Below, piece by piece: positions 28,290 through 36,153 of a DNA stretch of 64,000 bases. This DNA comes from Actinomycetota bacterium (lineage in GTDB: Bacteria > Actinomycetota > Actinomycetes > Propionibacteriales > Nocardioidaceae). Under the pieces are notes generated by a model. The model saw only the letters and a list, made by a program, of their open reading frames with translations, searched no databases and was not told the DNA's origin. The stretch covers positions 1 through 64,000 of the forward strand of contig WLJH01000019.1 of assembly GCA_009701885.1 (NCBI GenBank), given 5' to 3'. Positions within the stretch are counted from its first letter, which is position 1. Every line of letters starts with the position of its first letter. Position numbers and translations under genes: made by a program.

Positions 28290-28694
28290 TCAGGACCCGA
28301 GGACCCCGGTGATGAGCTCCTCCAGCTGCTGGCGGCGCAGCGGCTTGGGCAGCACGTCGTGGATCCCCAGCTCCTGCAGCAGCGGCCGCTTGTCGCCGGC
28401 CCACGCGCTGACGACCACGATCCGCACTCCGTGGGCGTGCTCGGGGTGCTCCTGCACCCAGCGCACGACCTCCTCGCCCGTCATCCGCGGCATCGACAGG
28501 TCGAGCAGCATCAGGTCGTAGCGGTCCCGCTGGAGCGCTTCGACGGCCTCGACCCCGTCCGCGGCCTCGTCGGCCTGGTGGCCCTGGCGGTGCACCATCC
28601 GGGTCATGACCTCACGGATGTCCTCGGTGTCGTCGACGACGAGGAACCTCAGACGTCGGTCCGAGGCACCCGAGGTGGGGGCTTCCTGGGTCAC
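28290..28694 (-). CDS. Single-domain (REC-only) response regulator
   Basis: A 134-residue receiver domain with no output domain. The phospho-acceptor is Asp65 in LMLLDLSMPRMTGEE; the acidic pair is VVDDTED (21-22), the switch Ser is in VVVSAW, and Lys is in LPKPL. Without an effector it must act by protein contact or phosphotransfer. The GTG start at 28694 was chosen since upstream frame sequence is Gly/Pro-rich non-coding. It is the first gene of the minus-strand cluster regulator, micro-ORF, P450, kinase, and likely the partner of that kinase. Confidence 0.85.
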   Translation of the reverse strand: MTQEAPTSGASDRRLRFLVVDDTEDIREVMTRMVHRQGHQADEAADGVEAVEALQRDRYDLMLLDLSMPRMTGEEVVRWVQEHPEHAHGVRIVVVSAWAGDKRPLLQELGIHDVLPKPLRRQQLEELITGVLGS

Positions 28695-28788
28695 GGGCGG
28701 ATCGTACCCACCCGGGACCGCACCCACCCCCAGCATTCCTCCCCGTGGCAGCAACCGGTCGTGCGGGGGTTAACCTGACGCCCGCCCA

Positions 28789-28862
28789 GCCTCCGTAGCT
28801 CAGCTGGATAGAGCGAGTCACTTCTAATGACTTGGTCGCAGGTTCGAGTCCTGCCGGGGGTG
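28789..28862 (+). tRNA. tRNA-Arg (UCU)
   Basis: A 74-nt cloverleaf. The acceptor GCCTCCG pairs with CGGGGGT (G-U at 1-72 and U-G at 4-69). The anticodon loop is CTTCTAA between GTCA and TGAC. The T arm is GCAGG-TTCGAGT-CCTGC. CCA is not encoded. Confidence 0.93.
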
Positions 28863-28883
28863 CTCCGGACCGGACCCACGAGG

Positions 28884-29345
28884 TCAGATCAGCAGGTGGT
28901 GCGAGAGATCCCCCACCAGGTCGACGTGCATGGTCCGGCTTTCGAACCACCAGGAGCCGTCGATGCGGTGGAAGGTGTCGTGGTAGCGCCCGGCGATGAT
29001 CGGCTGCAGGGCGAGGGCCTCGGTCGCCTGGAGGACGGTGAAGCGGCTGCGGCAGGTCGCGGTGCCGGCCTCGTCATCGACCTCGAGGATCAGGTTGGTC
29101 GTGACGTGGTGGGTCCGCGGCGTGCCGGTCTCCTCGTGGACGCGGGTGGTGGCGGCGTACAACCGGCGCACCGCGTCGCGGCCCTCGAACACCGTCTCCG
29201 GTCCCCCGCCCTCGACCCCGTGGATGCGGCCGTGCGTGAACAGCTCCGCCACCCCGTCGAGGTCGCCGGCGTCGATCCGCTCGGCATAGGTGTGGACCAG
29301 GTTCTCGATGACGCGGGCGCTGTCGGCACCGGGAGCGGCGGGCAC
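28884..29345 (-). CDS. SnoaL-like / NTF2-fold protein
   Basis: A cone-shaped NTF2-fold protein of about 153 residues. The family opening ARVIENLVHTYAERIDAGDLDGVAELF is followed by the four-strand sheet (THHVTTNLILEVDDEAGTATCRSRFTVLQ, then GRYHDTFHRIDGSWWFESRTMHVDLVGDL). Members are isomerases, cyclases or dehydratases, or ligand-binding proteins; none can be assigned. The GTG at 29345 is chosen because TATCCT lies 6 nt upstream (leaderless pattern). It converges with tRNA-Arg and diverges from the PIG-L gene. Confidence 0.78.
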   Translation of the reverse strand: MPAAPGADSARVIENLVHTYAERIDAGDLDGVAELFTHGRIHGVEGGGPETVFEGRDAVRRLYAATTRVHEETGTPRTHHVTTNLILEVDDEAGTATCRSRFTVLQATEALALQPIIAGRYHDTFHRIDGSWWFESRTMHVDLVGDLSHHLLI

Positions 29346-29490
29346 GACCGCAGGATAGGTGCCGCGCCCCTGCGGCGCCGCCACGTGCCGCGTGCACAGT
29401 CGTTCACCCCGTCGGATGGACCTGGGCCGAGGACCGCGACGTAGGTTCGCCCCACCCGTCGTCGGCGGGACTCGGGCGAAGGGACGACAC

Positions 29491-30264
29491 GTGCCCCAGC
29501 ACTGGCAGCAGCACCCCTCGTGGGGACGCGGTCCGGTCCTCGACCTGCGGACGGGCGGGCAGGCGTGGGAGCGCCTCGTGGTCGTCTCGGCCCACCCCGA
29601 CGACGAGAGCCTGGGCGTCGGCGGGCTGATCGCGCACGCCCACCGGGCCGGGATCGGCGTCTACCTCGTGCTCCTCACCGCCGGGGAGTCCTCGCAACCG
29701 CCCGCCGAGCACTGCTCCCGGCACTCGCTCGCCACCCGGCGCCTCGCCGAGATGGACGCAGCCGTCGACCTGCTCGCACCGGGCTCGCCCGTCGTCTTCC
29801 TCGGGGCGCCCGACGGCGGGGTGGCCGACGTCGAGGAGGAGGTCGTCGCCGCGCTCGGCGAGATCGTCGGCGAGGGCCACGGCACGCTGCTGGTCGCACC
29901 CTGGCGCCACGACGGACACCCCGACCACGACGCCGCCGGTCGGGCGGCCGCGCGGGTGGCCGCAGCCAGCGGGGTCCGGCTCGTGGAGTACCCGCTGCTG
30001 ATGTGGCACCACCTGCAGCCCGACGAGGCACCGTGGGAGCAGATCTCCGTGCTGCGCCTGGACCAGGCCTCGCTGGAGATCAAGCTCGCCGCGATCCGGG
30101 CGCACGCCTCCCAGATCCGCGGCGCGGGCGGCGCACCGGCCCCGCTGGACGGGCACTTCCTCGGCCACTTCACGGTGCCGCTCGAGCACCTCGTGCTCTC
30201 CACCGAGCCGGCTCCTTCGCCTGCCCGTGGCCAGGAGCCGGTCGAGGCGGGTCAGCCGGCGTAG
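29491..30264 (+). CDS. PIG-L / LmbE family deacetylase
   Basis: A 257-residue zinc-dependent N-deacetylase. Metal-binding motifs are AHPDDESLGVGG at the end of the first strand and HPDHDAAGRAA in the middle. The family includes MshB (mycothiol) and Mca, but the sequence around the motifs does not allow a specific substrate call; a polyketide/sugar or mycothiol-conjugate deacetylase are options. The GTG at 29491 is preceded by GAAGGGA at 7-8 nt. Its 3' end overlaps the convergent adenosine deaminase gene by 13 nt. Confidence 0.83.
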   Translation: MPQHWQQHPSWGRGPVLDLRTGGQAWERLVVVSAHPDDESLGVGGLIAHAHRAGIGVYLVLLTAGESSQPPAEHCSRHSLATRRLAEMDAAVDLLAPGSPVVFLGAPDGGVADVEEEVVAALGEIVGEGHGTLLVAPWRHDGHPDHDAAGRAAARVAAASGVRLVEYPLLMWHHLQPDEAPWEQISVLRLDQASLEIKLAAIRAHASQIRGAGGAPAPLDGHFLGHFTVPLEHLVLSTEPAPSPARGQEPVEAGQPA

Positions 30265-31277
30265 GCGTCGATCTCGGCGAGCAGCCGACGGCGTACGTCG
30301 TCGGGGGCGAAGGAAGCGCGCACCGAGGTCCGGGCCAGCTCCTTGACGCCCTCCTCGTCGAGGGCGAGCAGGTCCGCGGCGATCTCGTACTCGCGGTTGA
30401 GCGTCGTGCCGAACATCGGCGGGTCGTCCGAGGCGATCGCCACCGTCACGCCGGCCTCGACGAAGCGCGGCAGCGGGTGCTCCTCGATCCGCGCCACCGC
30501 CCGGGTCGCGAGGTTGGAGGACGGACACACCTCCAGGGGTACGCCGGTCTCGGCGAGGTGCGCCAGGAGCGCGGGGTCCTGCGCGGCGCTGGTCCCGTGG
30601 CCGATGCGCTCGGCACCGAGCGCGTGCAGGGCGTCCCACACCGTGCCCGGCCCGGTCGTCTCCCCCGCGTGCGGCACCGAGCGCAGCCCGGCGGCCCGGG
30701 CGGCCTCGAAGTGCGGGCGGAACTGCGGCCGCGGCACCCCGATCTCGGGCCCACCGAGGCCGAAGCCGACGAGCCCGTCGCTGCCGTGCCGCAGGGCGTA
30801 GTCCAGCGTCGCGTCGGCAGCGGGAAGACCGGCCTCGCCGGGGATGTCGTAGACCCAGCGCAGCACCAGGCCGAAGTCGCGCTCGGCCGCGACCCGGGCG
30901 TCCTCGAGCGCCTCGGTGTAGGCCTCGATCGGCATCCCGACGCCGTCCTCGTGGGGCCGCACCGAGGTGTAGGGCGTGCACGTGAGCTCGGCGTAGCGCA
31001 GCGACTGACCGGTCGCCATCTCGCGGGCGACCTCGTAGGTCAGCACCCGGACGTCCTCGGGGGTGCGGACCAGGTCCACGACCGCGAGGTAGACCTCGAT
31101 GAAGTGCGCGAAGTCGCGGAACTCGAAGAAGCTGGCCAGCTCCTCGGGGTCGGCGGGGACGGTGCCCGGGTGGCGGCGCGCGAGCTCGGAGACGATCCGC
31201 GGTGAGGCCGAGCCGACGTGGTGGACGTGCAGCTCGGCCTTGGGCAGAGCGGCGATGAAGGCGGGGTCGACGGCCAC
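30252..31277 (-). CDS. add: Adenosine deaminase family protein
   Basis: A 341-residue TIM-barrel amidohydrolase. Zinc ligands and active residues are visible: ELHVHHVGSASP (His17, His19), VPHAGETTGP (His and catalytic Glu), GHGTSAAQDP and ASDDPPMFGT (Asp). It converts adenosine to inosine in purine salvage; the ELHVHH form also occurs in aminodeoxyfutalosine-type deaminases, so the nucleoside preference is open. The GTG start at 31277 is 3 nt after the stop of the DsbA-like gene, so the two form an operon. Confidence 0.87.
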   Translation of the reverse strand: MAVDPAFIAALPKAELHVHHVGSASPRIVSELARRHPGTVPADPEELASFFEFRDFAHFIEVYLAVVDLVRTPEDVRVLTYEVAREMATGQSLRYAELTCTPYTSVRPHEDGVGMPIEAYTEALEDARVAAERDFGLVLRWVYDIPGEAGLPAADATLDYALRHGSDGLVGFGLGGPEIGVPRPQFRPHFEAARAAGLRSVPHAGETTGPGTVWDALHALGAERIGHGTSAAQDPALLAHLAETGVPLEVCPSSNLATRAVARIEEHPLPRFVEAGVTVAIASDDPPMFGTTLNREYEIAADLLALDEEGVKELARTSVRASFAPDDVRRRLLAEIDAYAG

Positions 31278-31280
31278 GGG

Positions 31281-32015
31281 TCAGGCGACCGCGTCGCGGA
31301 CGGCCTGGATGATCTCCTCGGGCGAGCCCTGGACGACCTGGCCGTCGACCAGCACGGTCGGGGTGCCCTGCACACCGGCCTCCTGGGCGGCCTGCGTGGC
31401 GGCGTCGACCCAGTCGCGCATGGTCTGCTCGAGGATGCCCTCGGAGACCTCCGACTCCTCGGCGCCCGCCTCGACCGCGAGGTCCAGCAGCGCCTGGTTG
31501 TCCGGGAAGGGGCCGGACTCCGACGGCTGGTTCTCGAAGAGCAGGTCGTGGAAGGCCTTGGCGACCTCGGGGCCGGACTCGGTCAGGACGACCGCGAAGG
31601 CGTTGACCGCACGCGGGCTGTAGTCGCTGATGCGCTCCAGCAGGTTGAAGGGGCGGTACTCCACGAGCACCTCGCCGTCGGCGGCCAGCTCCTGGAAGGG
31701 CTCGCGGCTCGCGGACTCCAGGTCGCCGCAGAACGGGCAGAGGAAGTCCTCGTACACGATCACGTCGACGGGGGCGTCGGGGTCGCCCATCGTCACGCCG
31801 AACTCGCTGCTGCCCGCTGGGGTGGCGGTGACGTCCGTGGAGCCGTCGGTGGCGCGGACGAAGAGGAACGCGGCTCCCACGATGAGCACCATCGCGACGA
31901 CGACGAGCGTGACCGAGCGGATGGTGCGGCGACGCTCGGCGGCCTTCTGCGCCTCGCGGGCGGCCTGGGCGCGGGCCGCGCGGTCCTCGGCGCGGGCGCG
32001 GGAGTTCTTCGACAT
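31281..32015 (-). CDS. Membrane-anchored DsbA-like thiol-disulfide oxidoreductase
   Basis: A 244-residue protein. Residues 1-32 are a very charged, Ala/Arg-rich cytoplasmic tail; residues 33-53 form a single span ([19 protein letters not shown]). The outside domain is a DsbA-type thioredoxin fold with active site Cys93-Pro-Phe-Cys96 in [13 protein letters not shown] and cis-Pro in [12 protein letters not shown]. It should form or shuffle disulfides in exported proteins. TACCCT sits 7 nt before the ATG at 32015. Cotranscribed with the adenosine deaminase gene. Confidence 0.92.
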   Translation of the reverse strand: MSKNSRARAEDRAARAQAAREAQKAAERRRTIRSVTLVVVAMVLIVGAAFLFVRATDGSTDVTATPAGSSEFGVTMGDPDAPVDVIVYEDFLCPFCGDLESASREPFQELAADGEVLVEYRPFNLLERISDYSPRAVNAFAVVLTESGPEVAKAFHDLLFENQPSESGPFPDNQALLDLAVEAGAEESEVSEGILEQTMRDWVDAATQAAQEAGVQGTPTVLVDGQVVQGSPEEIIQAVRDAVA

Positions 32016-32065
32016 GGCTCCGAGGGTAGGAGGTCGGGCTGAAACAGCGCTGAGAGGACCCCGCG

Positions 32066-32071
32066 TAGGGT
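32066..32071 (+). promoter_or_regulatory. -10 hexamer TAGGGT for orn
   Basis: Eight-nt spacer to the ATG. Confidence 0.55.
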
Positions 32072-32079
32072 GTGGCCCC

Positions 32080-32739
32080 ATGACCGACCGACTCGTGTGG
32101 ATCGACTGCGAGATGACCGGGCTCGACCTCGGCGCCGACGCCCTCATCGAGGTCGCCGCGCTGGTCACCGACTTCGAGCTCAACGTGCTGGGCGAGGGCG
32201 TCGACGTGATCGTGCGCCCGCCGGCGGAGGCGCTGGAGCAGATGATCCCCTTCGTCCGCGAGATGCACGAGAAGTCCGGGTTGCTGGAGGAGCTCGAGGG
32301 GGGCCTGGACCTCGCCACCGCCGAGCGCCAGGTCCTCGACTACATCCGAGAGCACTGCCCCGACGGCAGCCGCCCCCCGCTGGCCGGCAACACCGTCGCC
32401 ACCGACCGGGCGTTCCTGGCCCGCGACATGCGCGAGCTCGAGGGCTTCCTCCACTACCGGATTGTCGACGTCTCCTCGATCAAGGAGCTGTCCCGCCGGT
32501 GGTTCCCGCGGGCCTACTACGCGGCGCCCGAGAAGCGCGGCAACCACCGCGCCCTGGCCGACATCCAGGAGTCGATCGAGGAGCTGCGCTACTACCGCGA
32601 GGCGGTCTTCGTGGCCACCCCCGGCCCCGACACCGACACCTCGCGCGCGATCGCTGCCCGGCACGGTGGCGCGCTGACCGGCCTGGGTCAGCCGACCGCC
32701 GACGCAGAGGTGGCGTCGGATTCGGTGACTGCCCCCTAG
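32080..32739 (+). CDS. orn: Oligoribonuclease
   Basis: A 219-residue DEDDh 3'-5' exonuclease that degrades 2-5 nt RNAs and pGpG to mononucleotides. Visible catalytic motifs are [10 protein letters not shown] (Asp9, Glu11), [12 protein letters not shown] and the ExoIII motif [19 protein letters not shown] tail of about 30 residues extends past the usual family end. The gene directly precedes tRNA-His; the two share an orientation and a terminator. Confidence 0.95.
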   Translation: MTDRLVWIDCEMTGLDLGADALIEVAALVTDFELNVLGEGVDVIVRPPAEALEQMIPFVREMHEKSGLLEELEGGLDLATAERQVLDYIREHCPDGSRPPLAGNTVATDRAFLARDMRELEGFLHYRIVDVSSIKELSRRWFPRAYYAAPEKRGNHRALADIQESIEELRYYREAVFVATPGPDTDTSRAIAARHGGALTGLGQPTADAEVASDSVTAP

Positions 32740-32779
32740 TCCCCTACACTCGTCCCCGGTCCGGCCCTGCCGGCCCGTG

Positions 32780-32855
32780 GTGGGTGTAGCTCAGCTGGTA
32801 GAGCATCGCGTTGTGGTCGCGAGGGTCGCGGGTTCAAGCCCCGTCACTCACCCCA
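32780..32855 (+). tRNA. tRNA-His (GUG)
   Basis: Acceptor GTGGGTG pairs with CACTCAC. The anticodon loop TTGTGGT lies between CGCG and CGCG. C is at position 73 and CCA is encoded (32853-32855). A G at 32779 opposite C73 supplies the His-specific G-1. Confidence 0.94.
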
Positions 32856-32861
32856 TGTGCA

Positions 32862-32893
32862 CGAGCCCCTGACCCGTGAGGGTCAGGGGCTCG
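32862..32893. terminator. Terminator after tRNA-His, shared with the pirin gene
   Basis: A 14-bp perfect stem CGAGCCCCTGACCC (32862-32875) with 32880-32893, loop GTGA. It lies between convergent genes and can serve both strands. Confidence 0.88.
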
Positions 32894-32909
32894 ATGTGCC
32901 CTGGAGCAG

Positions 32910-33857
32910 TCAGGCGGGGACCTGGCCGAAGGACCCGCGCTGGAAGTCCTGGTAGGCCTGGAGCACCTCGGCCTTGGTGTTCATCACGAAGGGACCGGCC
33001 CACGCCAGGGGCTCGCGGATCGGCTGGCCGCCGACGACGATGACCTCCATCTTGGGCGAGCGTCCCTCCTGGGTGCGGTCCGCGGAGACGGTGAGGTAGT
33101 CACCGGCCCCCATCGCCGCGGTCTGCCCGGTGCGGATCGGCCGCTGCTCGGTGCCGACGGTGCCGCGGCCGGACAGGACGTAGACCAGCGCGTTGTGCTC
33201 GACGGTCCACGGCAGCTCCAGCTGCGCGCCGGGCTCGATGGTGGCGTGCACCAGCGTCATCGGGGTGTACGTCGAGCCGGGGCCCTCGTGACCGTCGACC
33301 GAACCGGCGATGACCCGGACGAGCGCGCCGGCGTCGGCGCTGGTCACCAGGGCCACCTCGCGCGAGCGGATGTCCTGGTACTTCGGCGCGTTCATCTTTG
33401 CCGAGCGCGGCAGGTTCACCCACAGCTGGATGCCGTGGAACAGGCCGCCGCTCATCACCAGCGACTCCGGCGGGGCCTCGATGTGCAGCAGCCCGCTGCC
33501 GGCCGTCATCCACTGGGTGTCACCGTTGGTGATCGTGCCGCCGCCGCCGTGGGAGTCCTGGTGGTCGAAGGTGCCGTCGATGATGTAGGTGACGGTCTCG
33601 AAGCCGCGGTGCGGGTGCCACGAGGTTCCCTTGGGCTCGCCCGGGGCGTACTCCACCTCGCCCATCTGGTCCATCATGATGAACGGGTCGAGGTGCTGCA
33701 GGTCGATGCCGGCGAAGGCACGGCGCACCGGGAAGCCCTCTCCCTCGTAGCCCTGCGGGGCGGTGCTGAGCTGCCACACGGGGCGCGCCTGGTCGCCCAG
33801 CCCCGGCGCCTTCAGGCGCGGCAGAACGGTGAGGTCGTCGACGGTGATCGCAGGCAT
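32910..33857 (-). CDS. Pirin family protein
   Basis: A 315-residue bicupin. The N-terminal cupin has the metal site in SWHPHRGFETVTYIIDGTFDHQDS plus QWMTAGSGLLHIE, and the pirin signature FHGIQLWVNLPRSAK follows. The C-terminal cupin starts near residue 175. Bacterial pirins may act as quercetinase-like dioxygenases or modulators of metabolic enzymes. GAGAGGTG precedes the ATG at 33857. The upstream 40 nt are unusually AT-rich and may hold an operator. Confidence 0.9.
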   Translation of the reverse strand: MPAITVDDLTVLPRLKAPGLGDQARPVWQLSTAPQGYEGEGFPVRRAFAGIDLQHLDPFIMMDQMGEVEYAPGEPKGTSWHPHRGFETVTYIIDGTFDHQDSHGGGGTITNGDTQWMTAGSGLLHIEAPPESLVMSGGLFHGIQLWVNLPRSAKMNAPKYQDIRSREVALVTSADAGALVRVIAGSVDGHEGPGSTYTPMTLVHATIEPGAQLELPWTVEHNALVYVLSGRGTVGTEQRPIRTGQTAAMGAGDYLTVSADRTQEGRSPKMEVIVVGGQPIREPLAWAGPFVMNTKAEVLQAYQDFQRGSFGQVPA

Positions 33858-33898
33858 GGTGGGCACCTCTCGGGCAGGGGATCGTGCTGGTCCCAACG

Positions 33899-33920
33899 GT
33901 AGTTGAATGTTGGATATTCC
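33899..33920. promoter_or_regulatory. AT-rich candidate operator upstream of the pirin gene
   Basis: The stretch TAGTTGAATGTTGGATATTCC (33901-33921) stands out from the GC-rich background. It contains the near-palindrome GGATATTCC and a TAGTTGAAT half-site like those bound by MarR-type regulators; the complete palindrome is not present. Confidence 0.35.
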
Positions 33921-33947
33921 GGCAGCGCTGGTTGCCCGCCGGGCCCC

Positions 33948-36023
33948 TCAGACCAGCGCGGGCAGCTCCACCCAGAACGTCGTGCCCTCCCCCTCCGCGC
34001 TCGCCACCCGGATGCTGCCGCCGTGCTGGAGCACCACCGCGTGGGCGATCGACAGTCCGAGTCCGCTGCCCGGGATCGCTTGGCGCTGGGCGTTGGAGGA
34101 TCGGAAGAAGCGCGAGAACAGCAGCTCCTGCTCCGCGACCGGGATCCCGATGCCGGTGTCGCTGACCTGCAGGGTCGTCCCGTCGTCGCCGGTCGCCAGC
34201 CCCACGTCGACCCGACCCCCTCGGGGGGTGAACTTGACCGCGTTGGCCACGAGGTTGACCACGGCCCGCTCCAGCAGGTCCCGGTCGCCGAGGAACGGCA
34301 CCGGGTCCTCGGGCAGGTCGACGGCGAGGCCCAACCCGCCGGTCTCGGCGGCGGGCGCCACCACCTCGCACACTGCGGTCACCACCTGGCGCAGGTCCAC
34401 GACCCGGGGCGCCAGCTTCAGGCCGTCCTCCTGCAGGCGCGAGAGCGTGAGCAGGTCGTCGATCAGCGCGAGCAGCCGCTCGGCGTTGCGCGAGACCTTC
34501 GCCAGGGCGCCGTGCTGCGGGGCCTCGAGGTCACCGAACTCGCCGTCCAGCAGGAGCTCGAGGTAGCCGTGGATGCTGGTGATCGGGGTGCGGAGCTCGT
34601 GGCTGACCGACGACACGAACGCGTCCTTGACCGAGTCGACCTCCTGCATCCGCTGCAGCGCCGAGCGCAGCGCCTCCTCGGCCTCGACCCGGTCGGTGAC
34701 GTCCTCGGAGGTGGAGAGGTAGCCGATGACCTCGCCCGCCTCGTCGGTGAGCCGGCTCAGCGTCATCGAGTGCGTGCGCGCGACCCCGTCGGCGCGGAGG
34801 AAGACCATGTCCACCCCGGCCATCGCGTGCTCGAGCATGTGGTCGGCCACGGCCTGCAGGGTCGGCTCGACACCCAGCTCGGCAGCCTTGACGGCGATCG
34901 TCTCGCGGCTGTGGAAGATCAGGGTGCTCCTCCCCATGACCTCCTCCGCGGCGTAGCCGAGCATCCGCTCAGCACCGGGGTTGAACAGGGTGATGCGACT
35001 GTCACGGTCGGCGCCGATGATGGCGACCCCGGTGGTGCTGCTCACGATCCGGTCGAGGGTGTCGCGCTCGGCGCGGGCCACGCGCGCCGCCTCGATGCTC
35101 TCGCCCACGCGCAGGATGAGCGGCACGACGATGAGCGCGCACACCGCGGCGAACGCTGCCAGCAGCACCCCGCGCATGTCCCGCGGGAGGTCGTGCAGCA
35201 CCGGCGCCGCCGCGAACGGCCCGTGCCCGTCGGTCGTCAGCAGCACGGCGAAGGCCAGCAGCAGCACCATCTGCGCCAGCGCCTCGCGAGCGCCGATACG
35301 CAGGGCGCTCCAGGCCAGCAGCGGGATGAGCACGAACACCACCGACGGCAGGTCGCCGGGCCAGAAGACCAGCGGCGCGGCGACGGCGATGCTCGCCCAC
35401 TGCAGCAGGTGCTCCCCGCGCCCTGCGATGTCGGAGTGCCGGGGCAGCTGCGCCCAGAGCGGTGTCAGCACCAAGTGCGAGGCCAGGTGGGCGGTACCCA
35501 GCCCCAGCGCGACGTACGCCGGGTCGCCGTAGTCGGCCAGCCACGACGTGACGGCCCCGCCCGTGGCGCCCACGGCACCGGCGAGGAAGCACGTGCTCAC
35601 CCAGCGGCGCAGGTCGCTGTCGTCAAGCAACCGCCAGGTGAGGCCGCGGCCGCGGGAGAGCAGCCACCAGACCAGCGCCACCTCGACGGTGATGGTGACG
35701 GCGTACCCCACCGCCACCTCGACCGGACGACCTCCGAGGCCGACGCTGACCACGGCCAGGCCGAGCACGGGCGCCAGCAGCCAGGGCGCCACCCGGCGTG
35801 GGCTCCACAGCAGGGCGCCGGCGGCGGCGCCGACCGGCCAGATACCGATCACCTTGCCGTCGTCGGGCGCCGCGGAGACCGCGAAGAAGCCGGTGACGGC
35901 GGTCAGGAGCAGCAGCGAGCCCGCACGCAGGGGCCAGGAGTGCCGCCACGCGTGCAGCAGCCGCGGGGGGACCGTCGGGTCCGGTGCCGGCCCTCCTCCC
36001 GGGCTGCGCAACCTGCTGAGCAT
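33948..36023 (-). CDS. Membrane sensor histidine kinase (MASE1-like, PAS, HisKA, HATPase)
   Basis: A 691-residue kinase. About eight hydrophobic spans in residues 30-305 form a MASE1-like integral sensor. A PAS/PAC domain follows (about 320-445: VAIIGADRDSRITLFNPGAERMLGY, then GEVIGYLSTSEDVTDR). The DHp has the phospho-His in VSSVSHELRTPITSIHGYLELL. The ATPase domain has NLVANAVKFTP, DTGIGI and GSGLGLSIA. GAGGGAG precedes the ATG at 36023; the open frame upstream is not coding. No adjacent response regulator is present, so it is an orphan kinase. Confidence 0.9.
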   Translation of the reverse strand: MLSRLRSPGGGPAPDPTVPPRLLHAWRHSWPLRAGSLLLLTAVTGFFAVSAAPDDGKVIGIWPVGAAAGALLWSPRRVAPWLLAPVLGLAVVSVGLGGRPVEVAVGYAVTITVEVALVWWLLSRGRGLTWRLLDDSDLRRWVSTCFLAGAVGATGGAVTSWLADYGDPAYVALGLGTAHLASHLVLTPLWAQLPRHSDIAGRGEHLLQWASIAVAAPLVFWPGDLPSVVFVLIPLLAWSALRIGAREALAQMVLLLAFAVLLTTDGHGPFAAAPVLHDLPRDMRGVLLAAFAAVCALIVVPLILRVGESIEAARVARAERDTLDRIVSSTTGVAIIGADRDSRITLFNPGAERMLGYAAEEVMGRSTLIFHSRETIAVKAAELGVEPTLQAVADHMLEHAMAGVDMVFLRADGVARTHSMTLSRLTDEAGEVIGYLSTSEDVTDRVEAEEALRSALQRMQEVDSVKDAFVSSVSHELRTPITSIHGYLELLLDGEFGDLEAPQHGALAKVSRNAERLLALIDDLLTLSRLQEDGLKLAPRVVDLRQVVTAVCEVVAPAAETGGLGLAVDLPEDPVPFLGDRDLLERAVVNLVANAVKFTPRGGRVDVGLATGDDGTTLQVSDTGIGIPVAEQELLFSRFFRSSNAQRQAIPGSGLGLSIAHAVVLQHGGSIRVASAEGEGTTFWVELPALV

Positions 36024-36141
36024 CCGTGCTCCCTCTCCCCGCTGCGCCCACCGCGCACCCCTATGACAGCACCTCGCCGCAACCGGCACCATCACCGACG
36101 CCCCGGGCGGTGCGGCTTGCCCGTCGCCGGAGGGCACTGGC

Positions 36142-36147
36142 TAGGTT
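36142..36147 (+). promoter_or_regulatory. -10 hexamer TAGGTT for the FAD oxidoreductase gene
   Basis: Six-nt spacer to the ATG. Confidence 0.55.
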
Positions 36148-36153
36148 GGCGCG

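Noticed and set aside
25667..28694. Conservon (cvnA-E) interpretation of the kinase-P450 cluster
   Set aside because: No roadblock, DUF742 or small-GTPase gene is present, and the kinase is soluble with a GAF domain.
29404..32664. 1086-residue minus-strand frame
   Set aside because: Antisense shadow of PIG-L and orn, and out of frame with the deaminase and DsbA-like genes.
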